DNA of 64,000 nt, from assembly GCA_015680905.1 (NCBI GenBank), contig CM027380.1, positions 105,677,001-105,741,000 of the forward strand, given 5' to 3'. Positions 12,277-22,200 of the stretch are shown here, piece after piece. Origin of the DNA: Coptis chinensis. Taxonomy: Eukaryota; Streptophyta; Magnoliopsida; Ranunculales; Ranunculaceae. The translations under genes and the position numbers were made by a program. Numbering within the stretch: position 1 is the first letter of the stretch; every line of letters begins with the position of its first letter. Under the pieces are notes generated by a model. The model was not told the DNA's origin. It did no database searches and worked only from the letters and a program-made list of their open reading frames with translations.

Positions 12277-12619
12277 GCATATTTATGGTTTTTTTAATCA
12301 AGTGACTGAAGTTTTGAATTCTTGGATGATGGAATTTTCTTTATTTATGGTTTTGGCACTTTGTTTATGTAGTCCGAGAAAAATGAGCTTCGTGATGAGA
12401 AGCAAAGGCTGAAAGCAGAGAAAGAGAAGCTGGAACAGCAAGTTAAAGCCATGACTTCTCAGCCAAGCTTCATGCCTCACCCTTCTGCCATTCCAACTGC
12501 ATTTGCTCCCCAAGCTGATGCCATTCATCGGCTACCCTGGAGTTTCCATGTGGCAATTCATGCCACCTGCAGCAGTTGATGCCTCACAGGATCATGTTCT
12601 TTGCCCTCGGGTTGCTTAA
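12277..12619 (+). pseudogene. ILR3-like bHLH last exon with upstream intron sequence
   Basis: 12,277-12,372 is intron-like and repeats 8,196-8,280. The exon 12,373-12,619 begins after TTATGTAG and encodes EKNELRDEKQRLKAEKEKLE, then QPSFMPHPSAIPTAF, and after a frame change GYPGVSMWQFMPPAAVD and SQDHVLCPRVA plus stop. This is the leucine-zipper and C-terminal tail of ILR3/bHLH105-type factors (iron and auxin-conjugate responses). The DNA-binding basic helix-loop-helix exon is absent, so it is a fragment only. The stop codon and what seems to be 3' flank are retained. Confidence 0.88.
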
Positions 12620-13542
12620 AATGGCATTCTTCAATGACTATGTTAATTGTTATCTGTGTGACTGTTAATTGTTGACTATGTTAATTGTTTAAAGTCAAAT
12701 ACTTGATTAGTGGATGATGACTGCTATTAAAAATGGTTGAACTCCTATTTTAGTTTTTGGGTTTATGTGGATCATTTGTAAATGCTAATAAGGAGATTTT
12801 GACTTCAGTTATTGGGTATTGACATCTTTTGGAATTTTTCAGCAAAAAAGGACATCTTTTGGAACCATCTACAACTAATTTGTTACTGAGTGGTTTTGGA
12901 GTAGGCGAGTAGTCTGATACTCAGATGTGTTGCTCCCTTTCTATCTCTGTTTTAGGAGCATCTTCATTTGTATATTTTGGCATAGAGCAGTCTGACATAT
13001 GCCCTACAGTCACAAAGTTTCCGTATAAACTTCACTTCACAAACATCAGAGAAATGTTTTTATTCCCATATGAACATTATTTTGCTTCACATAACCTTTT
13101 CTGCTTGGTACATAACCTTTTGTTGTTTGTGATGACTTGGTACATAGTTCATGAACAATGGAGATCAAGTAATAATGGCAGTGAATGCATATGCATTTGA
13201 ATTTGCTAAACCGGAATATATAAACCTTCTTTGACAGTCTTCGTTGTCTCACGCCAAAGCCTTTAAAAACATGATTTTATAAGATTGCAAAGAGCATCTA
13301 CATCGGACTCCAAACAACGAGAATCAAATAGAATGTAAACGATTATGAAACACCTAAACCAAAACATTTTATTCGAAAAGCAATTGCACCTTATCTGTTA
13401 GGAACTGACCACTCAAGTCACCTCTGCTTATTCTTCTTTTTCTTTCGATAATCAAGTTACCAAGTAATGTTTTGGTGTAAATATGTACATGGGCATGCAA
13501 AGGTACTAGGTAGCGTGCGTTGAAGGCATGGCGAGTTGTTCA
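12620..13542 (+). other. 3' part of the Helitron, no gene
   Basis: AT-rich sequence, probably the captured 3' flank of the bHLH gene followed by element sequence. Nothing coding was recognised. Near 13,490 it becomes GC-richer towards the terminal palindrome. Confidence 0.5.
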
Positions 13543-13569
13543 GTGCCGTACGGCACGGGCAAACCCTAG
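13543..13569 (+). repeat. Helitron 3' terminal palindrome and CTAG end
   Basis: GTGCCGTACGGCAC (13,543-13,556) is its own reverse complement. After a nine-base spacer comes CTAG (13,566-13,569), followed by T. A hairpin about ten bases before CTRR is the diagnostic Helitron terminator, which defines the end of strand transfer. Confidence 0.88.
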
Positions 13570-13570
13570 T

Positions 13571-14204
13571 ATCTAACAAAACAGGGAGGAGTGGGAGGAC
13601 ATATTCCACGTCATAAGGTGAGACGTGGTCGACACACCCCCTAACCATAACCACTCAAAACTCATAGAGGGTGAATTAAAAAGTTTTTATAGGGTGAGTT
13701 AAACAGTTTTTCTCACCTTACCCACCCCACACAAAAAAGTTAATATTTGACAAAATTTTTATGGGTTGAATCTTTTATGGGCTTGGAACCATGAGCATGG
13801 GCTCAATTAAAAAAAAATGGTAATAGTGGGGGTAGGCATCCAAAAATCAGGCAAAAGGCTGGACTTATAAACTGTTGAGCCTCCAAATTTGACATGATAC
13901 TGTACAATTGGCTGACCCAATTGATGTTATTGGGCTTATGGATAATGGGCATTTGGGCTGGCCTTGCGCCGCTGACGAGTTGTTTCGCGCCAAAGGCGCT
14001 CATACATTTTACCGGAAAGGCGTGACGAAGTTGTTTAAGTACCAAAGGCGCTGGCCGGCCTTGTGCTTAGCGACATGTTGTTTCGCGGTGGAAGGCGCTG
14101 CGTTCGCATCGCCAGTATGCCTTGCGCCGAAGGCACAACGAGTTGTCGGGTAGCACGACAGGCACGTTGAGGTCTCACGGGCCGTAGGCACGGGTATACC
14201 CTAG
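13571..14204 (+). mobile_element. Second Helitron-like unit or tail ending in CTAG
   Basis: It starts with ATCTAACAAAACAGGGAG, similar to ATCTAATAAAACATGGAAG at 759-777 inside the main element's 5' end. It ends with an imperfect hairpin (ACGGGCCGTAGGCACGGG, about 14,177-14,194), a short spacer, CTAG at 14,201-14,204 and then TAATAG. Between 13,960 and 14,165 there are several GC-rich near-palindromes such as GCGCCAAAGGCGC. It may be a small non-autonomous Helitron joined head to tail with the first, or the original end of one longer element. Confidence 0.55.
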
Positions 14205-15240
14205 TAATAGATAAAGCAAAAGATATGATAACTATCAGCTTAGGGATAAAAGTTCCGTAAGTAAATAGATAAGTTTCAACCCTTGTTTTTCGGGGAGAAA
14301 AAAAAAAAAGGTATTCTTTGGTAGAGTTTTTGGGGAAAAACACAGCGAGAGTTTTATAGAGAGGAAAGAAAAAAAAAATAGGGGGGTTTTACTGACAGCA
14401 GAAAAAGAAGATTTTTCTGATAGCTGGTTGATAGTCGGAGCGCACTAAAGGTGAGTAGATACCTTCAACGATATAAAAGATTACACTTTGAAATCTTTAA
14501 AACACTGTTTTATTGTTGGATCATTGTTTTTTTTTGTCGACTATAAAATTATTGGAAATTTGGTTGTATACGCATGTAGCATGTATTGTTTTGAACTAAA
14601 TGGTCTAACCAGAGAAAAACTAAACTTATAACGCAGAACAGATATACTGCAACTTCGTCGTCTGATATCGATGGAAGGTTGAAGACTTTATCTTTTGTTT
14701 AACCATGAATGGAGTCGAGTATTTCATTGTTCTTAGATTAAATCAAAACTTGTTGTGAGTGTAAACTGTTTTCATTGATGTCTGAGGAATTCTATATCTT
14801 TGAATTGTTTCTGAAGATTGAATTGAATGGTGGTTGTGGTAGATTTTAATTGGTTGTTAGTGTCGCGAGTTTGGGGCTGTTGAAGCTCGGGAGGAGCAGC
14901 AATGGCGTCCTGAGTTTTGGTGGTTTGAATTATTGTTTTAGTTTGAATTTGGTTGTGAGATTGTTGTTGGGTTGAGATGGATTGTTGGTGGTTGATTGGG
15001 TGCTGGAGAGGGGACGATTGAAGCTTTACAGAGTGTTAATAGCAAAAAAAACGATTTTTCACAGTATAAGGGAATCACGAATTGTTGGTATAGGTACATG
15101 GGGTTTTTCTCCAGGAGTCAAACCCGTGGATTTTATATTGGAGATAGATGGCCGGTGGTGGCTGCTGTAGTGGTGGAGGCACCGTGAGGAAGAGGAAGAA
15201 GAAGAACGTCCTGTTCTTTTTTTTTTTTTGGCTGTTGGGC
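14205..15240. other. Gene-free stretch
   Basis: AT-rich with G- and A-runs near 14,300-14,390. Short open frames at 14,980-15,190 resemble no family I know. No gene is called. Confidence 0.4.
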
Positions 15241-15243
15241 TTA

Positions 15244-15545
15244 GGCTGAGTCCAATGGCTCCCTATCCCTTTAAAAGTAGTGCTAAAGTCAATAAAGTAG
15301 AGCTAAAGTCAACAAAATAGAGTTAAAGCTAGTCAACATATTTTACTCTCTATATTTATTTTTCTATGTATATATACAAAGGATTCTACTCTCTATCTCT
15401 ATTTTACTCTCTCTATATATAGAGAGTAAAATAGAGATAGAGAGTAGAATCCTTTGTATATATAAAGAGGAAATTAATGATAGAGAGTAAAATCTGTTGA
15501 CTTTAGCTCTACTTTTAAAGGGATAAGGAGCCATTGGACTCAGCC
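15244..15545. mobile_element. Tourist-like MITE with long hairpin
   Basis: Terminal inverted repeats of nearly 40 bp begin GGCTGAGTCCAATGGCTCC and end with the complement. They are flanked by TTA at 15,241-15,243 and 15,546-15,548, the target duplication typical of PIF/Harbinger elements. The centre (about 15,369-15,463) is a near-perfect palindrome, with arms around TCTACTCTCTATCTC and an eight-base loop, so the whole 302-bp element can fold into one stem. Confidence 0.88.
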
Positions 15546-15660
15546 TTAGGCCGATATAAATGGGTGGGCTTGAACTTTTTTTTAAATTTTCATTTTTGGC
15601 CTTAAGTTTAGACTTTGGGCCTTAGTCTCTGGGCTTTTGGGTTAGACGAGTTTAGGTCTA

Positions 15661-15765
15661 GTTGACTGCTGTTGACCTGGCTGGTTGACTGCTGTTGACC
15701 ATTGGCAGGTTGACTTTGACTGTTGACCAGGGTTGACTTTGACCATTTGACCAAAATTTGACTTT
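15661..15765. repeat. Dense cluster of TTGAC (W-box core) words
   Basis: About eleven TTGAC words occur in 105 bp, many as TTGACC or TTGACT, partly in repeats of the form GGTTGACTGCTGTTGACC. TTGAC[CT] is the WRKY-factor site, but the same words also build LTR repeats in plants. No gene starts near enough to assign a target. Confidence 0.6.
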
Positions 15766-18700
15766 TAACTCGGATTATGATTCGGTCTATTAGGATAGGT
15801 CTAGGGCTATTAGCAGGTTTGTCTTTAGGCTAAGACCCTTCTATATACGTGTGTACGTGTATTAACTACTATGTGATATTTCAGTTTTATACACAACGTT
15901 ATGACACTTATACATCCATGAAATTAATAACACGTAAACCAAAAATACATGAATCAAGATACTCATTCGTTCTCTGAAATAATATATGCAATAAAGTTCA
16001 ATAATGCGTAAACAAATTTACCACCTCTTTTAGAACTCTCCATGCCTCAAGTTTTGGAATTGAGTTTTATGACTGTTGATGTCATATGTTAGGTGGACAT
16101 TTATTGAATGTGTCATAAATGGCCCGTTAGCGTTATCTATGGGTATTCATTGAATGTGCCATGAATGACCAGATTGTTTGGACTGCCCTAGAGATGAACT
16201 AAGGTATTCGTCTTGCGGGTTAGTTGTATTGATTTGATTATGCGAGTGTGTTTGGGCTTACTTTTGAATACCTATAGGATATCTACATATGTTATATAGA
16301 AGTTCTAACTTTCTTTTGCAGGAGGGTAGGACTTAATAACATTTTGTGTAGGGACGCGGTCCTACCCTTATACAGCAGTGGATATCGGTAAGTTTTAATT
16401 CAATGACTTAGTTATTAAAACAAGTTATTATAATAAGTTAATAAAATGGAAGTCTTGCTTGGGAAGAAACTATGCCGGTTGAAATAACGGAACTACCTAT
16501 CTTCCAAGCTGAGAATGATTAAGTTAGGATATATTTAAAGTGATAGTTTGATAAGTAAAGACTGGAAATGTTTTTATGTGGTTAGTCTACTCATACCAGC
16601 AAATTTCATTTTGCTGACCCATGTTTGATTTGTTTTGGCAACGTGGGTGTGTTCTTGGGAACATAGGTGGAAGGCAGTGGAACCGCGGCGTGTGATTTGG
16701 ATTCTTGCCTGGAGCAGTCCGTTAGTTCTTTTATTAGGTCTGATTCTAATTGGAATGATGTAATAACGTAGTTTACTTTTTAGCATGACATGAGAACATG
16801 GTAGTGATGACTTTTATTCAGAGAGTTTGTTTGATGTTTTATTTGGACGGAAGATAGTTTAATAAAGTGATGGTGGAAAAATTATGGGGATTGTGCAGTT
16901 TAAGTTGATTCTTTTATGATATGGCTGTTAGGGTTTTGTATGTGTTGTATCCACCCCGTCATAGTCTGGGTTTCTAAACAAGTGAACATAGTGATGTTTG
17001 AGATATTTATATTTCAAATATACACTTTGTTATTGTTTAGAAATTCGGGCTGTGACAGGGGGGTACGGTTAGACACAAAGTAAGGGTTATTTGGGGGTAC
17101 GGACAGACACCTGGGAGAGTGACACGTATGAAGTGGTTTTTTGTGAGTGTTGAATAGTGACCTCAAGAGTTCGCTCACTCTCACGGATTATTGCATTCAT
17201 GGGTCTAACTGATAACCACAATTTAGCCCAAGTCATCCACCAAACCGAAAGTCAATGCCAAAATTTAGCTTCAATTAATTAACCAAGAAATTGGGCCAGA
17301 GAGCCTGGTTTTAAAAAAAAACATCTTAAAAGCTGGACTAATAATTTTTTTGGGTTTTAATACCCTTTAATTTCTTTTCATCGGTTTTATAGAAAATCAT
17401 TAGAATTTGGGCTTTTGACTCGAGACCGCTCGCCAACTGTGATATTTTTGAGATAATTTTTTTTTTTTTTTTTCCCTTGCAAAATAACTACTTAGCAGAT
17501 AAATAACCACTTTTAAATTATTTTTTCTTCTTCTTCTTTACATAACTTTTTTAAGTTTATGCAATCACCATTCTTTTAATCTCCTCTCAATTTAATCTTT
17601 TCTTAAAAGCACATGATGCTAATCCATGAGCCAAAACAATTCCTAATCATCTAATGAGCAAGGCACTGTTTGGAGAGCAATGAGCAAATCTCCTGCAGTA
17701 GAGGCAGCAGTGAAACCCACAATGATATCTCAGATCCTAATTTTTCTTTGGGTTCACATCAACAAGTTCGGACTCGCTGATATAGATTTAATGGTTTGTA
17801 GGAGCGATCGAGAATCATGAATGGAAAATCATTGTTTGAAAAACTACATTTGTGTGTGTGAATTTATTAAATTCCTTTACATTACCCTTTGTTTGGGCAT
17901 AGAATTATACAGAGTTATAAAATGTGAATTTACTTTGACAAAATTGTGGGAGTGTGTAATTTTTTAGGGAAAGTGTAGGAGAACACCTTACTTTTACCTG
18001 ATTGATGTTCAACAGTTTCGGTTTGTGATTATCAATGGTATTAATGGTGTATTCTTTTCTTTTACTTGACTGTACTTCTTCCTCAACACCTCGTATCTTT
18101 GATGTTTGCCATGTTAGTTTTGATGCACATGACTCTCCCCTTATTTTATAGGTTTGTAAAAGCCCCATCTTAAATCTTAAAATCAGTGATTTTGAATTGT
18201 ATGGATAATTGGATATACTTGCAGATTCTATGAAAAACGTTTTACTGAATGCAAACATTTTAAAATGTAGAAACACCACGTTATAAACTTATACCTTAAA
18301 TGATTTATATTTCTATGTGCTTACATTTCCAAACAATCATAGATGTCATAGGCATGTTCCATAAAATAAGAATCAGTTCCATAAACAACAGCATGAAAGT
18401 GGCACTCGCTTTCCTCAACACGAAATTTCCCGCAAATAATACGAATACCAGCAAAAAGTTGTTCACACATAACCAGGCATAGGTCTTGCTTCCCTAGATG
18501 AAAGACAAACCCCGGTGGCTCCCCATAATCTGATTCTGTGGATGTAGGATCAATGAACCTTGTTGGAGTTGTTGCCTCCTCTAAGCAATTGAGGACTGCA
18601 CTCGTCTAAATTGTAGGCAAAGAGTTGTCCAAAGTGTTTATATACGTAGAGCATGTCTTCTACAATGAAATCGAGGTCTCCCAGGAGTGCATGTAAACAC

Positions 18701-18790
18701 GTTAGTGGCGGTGCTGGCAGAGGTGCTTTCAATTCGAATGTGTATGCAGGGGGGGCATACGTATTTGAGTATTTCCGCAAAAACATACAA
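15766..18790. other. Gene-free AT-rich region
   Basis: No gene is supported. A right-hand end reading GGGCTGTGACA at 17,047-17,057, with an internal TTTCTAAACA/TGTTTAGAAA inverted pair at about 16,971 and 17,035, resembles the terminus of a Ty3-type LTR. Six Gs follow it, and six Gs also precede 14,387, but the left end lacks the usual TG/CA, so no element is called. The minus-strand frame 17,905-18,279 (124 codons) has no recognisable family. Confidence 0.35.
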
Positions 18791-18795
18791 AACTT

Positions 18796-18808
18796 AGTCC
18801 CACATCGG
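18796..18808 (+). promoter_or_regulatory. snRNA-type upstream sequence element match
   Basis: GTCCCACATCG matches the plant U-snRNA upstream element RTCCCACATCG exactly. An AT-rich TTAATAAGTC lies about 27 bp downstream, but the sequence after it does not resemble U1-U6 or U3, so this may be a promoter relic. Confidence 0.35.
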
Positions 18809-19206
18809 GCGCTTGGATGTGTTTCTAATCCTTAATAAGTCAATTATTCACAACATGTATCGCCGGGCTTGGTAACTCTAGCTTGTAACCTTAGTAGGGG
18901 CTAAAAATTGGATGTATGGTTGGGGCGTGCTTAAATTGAAGCATTTTGTAGTGTAGTGTAGTGTAGTGTAGTTTCGATAAATTGTAACCAAATTAAGCTT
19001 ATTTATCAAATATCTTAAGGCCAACTCCATAAACGAATGTCCTTGTAGAAAACACTGGTGAACATCACACAAATCTTAAAAGTCTTGAGTTTGATCAGCA
19101 CCTGTTTCGTTGGGTTTTATGTTACAATAGTTTCTCAATACAAAAAGTGGTCAACAACTTTTTCTCTTTTTCCTTTTCTGTGGGGGGGAGTCGTGTTAAT
19201 TCACAA

Positions 19207-22200
19207 TCAATGCCACTCCAATCCACCCAAATTCGTTGTGGCTCCCATACCCTCCCATGCATCACTACAGCCAACTTCTTCACTATCAACCCCTTCCATG
19301 TCGCAGTCCCACCAGCCACTTCCATTTGCATCTGAAAAACAAACCGACAGAATAACTATTACGTTTCTGAGATGTAATCAGACAATGTAGACCACTTTTC
19401 TGTGAAGATAACATTGGACAGTTTCTGTTGACCAAATAGTTATAAGACTTGTTATTCCTGGTAACTGTAAAACATTGGACAGCTTTCGTCCGACGAATTT
19501 TGGATTTACATGGTTTCTATCTAAAGTGTCATGCTACAAGCCTTCTTTACTCTCACATTATCCATCTACATTCAAATATATATATACATACTATCATGCA
19601 TATATAGGAATGGATCTACTGCAGTCACACTTTTCAAAAGACACAAATTAAAGAACACCAGACGACCTTTTCAATTATTAAATACACTCGAATCATTGGG
19701 ATATTGCGAAAAGTTCAAGGTTGTTATATTCTGACGCGATCATAACTATATTTCCACTAGGTTTGGCAAACTGACAGCTAGAGAAATTTACTTACAATGA
19801 TTATAGAGAGGTTTTTGTTTCTCATCCAGGACAAAAGTAGCATCTCTTCTCCTCTTTGGCTTGGGCTTTGGATCATCTCCAAGTATCAATAAGTGCTTTG
19901 AAGCAGCAGGCCTCTGTTCTCCACCTTAAAAGAAAAAAATAGGAAAGAAAGAAAAGGCAGAAAGATAGGTAGATAAATACATGATTTCCATGTAAAGCAA
20001 ACCAAGTTAGCAAACTCATGTAAAATGAGATGAGATCTTATGCATTACTTTTGATGCAATCAGATAAATTAGGTTTTTTTTATAAGTAATATTTATTCAG
20101 AGGGTGTTGTGCAAAGCTCAAAAAAAGTACGACTGGTGAGTGAGATCCTCACTTGAACATGAAAACAAAGAAAAGAAACTACAACTCTTTGCACAATAAA
20201 CCTACCAGTACACATCACACGCCAATACGCCATTAATTACATTTGGCCAATCTAAAGCAAGGTCTCTGTCCCTTTGAAAATAAGTGGACATCCAGTACCA
20301 AAGCAACCTTTTCACTTCTAACACTGTGTTTTGAGCAGAGAGGAACTTGTTCTAAAGATGTGGTTATTCCACGTCTTCCACAACACCTATATCGTCGCAT
20401 ATGGTGATAGCCTCTATAATTTGGTTCCAAATCCCACCCCGCTCCTTCTCGGCCAATGCGATAAGAAGAACTCAACTGAATCAGCTTGAGCAAGCAATGG
20501 AAACGCCAGTACCATTGGCTGTAACAGGTGTGACCATACCTCCAAAGCAAAGGAGCAATGCAAGAAGAGATGGCAGATTTTCTTCTCAAACCAATCACAC
20601 ATTGGGCAAGTTGGAGAAACAATAGTACCCCTGTGTAGTAGCTGATCAGCGGTTAAGATGCGGGCCAATGTACTCTCCCAGTAGAAGATTTTCGAAACCA
20701 GCTCGGTAGAAAAAGAAATGGGCGTTGAGCCTATTTTTGTTTAGGTGGTGAGAGAGCTTCATAAAAGGAGCTTATGGAGAACACCACATTCTTTGTCCAG
20801 CGCCACAAACACCTATCGTCTTGGTCAGTTAGGGTCACATTGCTGAGTAGCACTGCTAAGTTAGCGTACTGTTGCACTTCCCAATCGTTACAATATCTTT
20901 ATAGGAACAAGTTCCACGCCAAGTGACCATTATCACAATGAGCGAACTCCTGAACAAGTCCCCTAGCATTAGTAGAGGCCTGAAATGTTAGAGGGAATTG
21001 TTAAGCCAAAGGCTTGTTGCCAACCCAAGTGTCCAGCCAAAAGTGACATTTATTGCCGCTTCTCACACTAAATTCAACACCATTCTTGAAATTTGGGCAG
21101 GGCATTCAGAATACCTTTCCAGAGACTGCAGCCATAGGCTCGAGTGGTTGGGTTAGGCCACCATGTTGATCCGCACCATATTTAGCTACAATCACTTCAT
21201 GCCACAATGAGGCAATGAGCCTTCTTCTGTAAGTATCTCCATAACCACCGACCCAGAAGAGCTTGGTTCATGGTTTCTAGCCTTCAAATCCCAAGTCCAC
21301 CCTCTAATTTAGCCAAAGAAACTATATCCCAGGAAACGAGATGGTATTTCCTACGATCTTCAGTAGATCCCCAAATTAAATCTCAGATCAATCGCTCAAT
21401 TGCTTCAGCCACACCCACTAGAATAACAAGCAGAGACATGAAGTAGGTAAACTTGATAAAACACTACCTGCGAGGATCAACCCGGCTCCTTTTGAAAGTA
21501 GTTTCATCCTCCACCCTCCTAATCTTCTCTGAACAGTTTCAATGACTAGGTTCCATACTGATTTATTTTTGTAAGTGTCCCCTAAAGGCAGACCCAAATA
21601 TCGGCAAGGTAGCTGATCAACTGCACACCCTATAGCTTGTGCTAAGGAATCCATGTTATCTACTTTGCCTACTGCAAATAGAGATGTCTTAGACATATAT
21701 TTGTTTTCAGGCCAGATACAACTTCAAAGATGAGGAGTATGGCTTTGATAACCAGAACTTGGGAAACTGAAGCTTCGAGCAGAAATAAGGTGTCGTCAGC
21801 GAACTGAAGCACTGCCACTTCAGGACCATAAGGCGCTGGTTTAAAACCTCTAATATAACCCAAATCCAGTGCTTTCATAACCAATTTACAAAGAGCTTCG
21901 ATGACAACATTAAAGAGAAAAGGAGATATGGGGTCGCCTTGGCACAACCCCCTCTAACTACGAAAGTAACCTGCCGGGTCAACTGGTCCTAGCTCAAGTT
22001 TGGTACGTTTTATTGCCCCGAACAATTCCATTAGTACAGTTGATTTTGAAAGAGGATAGGCACCATCCATTGAGGAAAGGGATGGTTTGGCACAGTGATT
22101 CGGGCGGTTGGTGACCCCTTCGAGAGTTGCGGGTCGAGCAGCAAATATGAAACATATACGGTATCTGGTCAGCAAGAAAGACACTCTATGGGTACAATGG

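Larger units (their letters stand above)
742..13569 (+). mobile_element. Decayed Helitron carrying host gene fragments
   Basis: This rolling-circle transposon is recognised by its Rep/helicase gene (3,857-7,864) and by a canonical 3' terminus: a perfect 14-nt palindrome at 13,543-13,556, nine bases, then CTAG at 13,566-13,569 followed by T. The 5' end is less sure. A TC-initiated, AT-rich sequence at 742, directly after the AAT repeat, resembles plant Helitron 5' ends; TC at 749 or 760 are alternatives. Between the ends lie same-strand fragments of FRIENDLY, STELLO and an ILR3-like bHLH gene. Helitrons insert between A and T without target duplication, consistent with the flanks. The element is long dead: the replicase has several frame breaks and an internal deletion. 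Confidence 0.75.

Noticed and set aside
14387-17057. Possible Ty3-type solo LTR with G6 on both sides
   Set aside because: The right end GGGCTGTGACA looks right, but the left end lacks the matching TG/CA terminus and a G6 run is weak evidence of a target duplication.
17905-18279. 124-codon minus-strand open frame
   Set aside because: No family motif, biased composition in AT-rich DNA, no splice or neighbour support.
18550-18835. Overlapping frames on both strands near 18.6-18.8 kb
   Set aside because: No recognisable protein on either strand; probably non-coding.
19122-19331. 69-codon minus-strand frame MQMEVAGGTATWKG...
   Set aside because: Out-of-frame reading of exon 5; the spliced frame gives the conserved WWDCDMEGVD tail.
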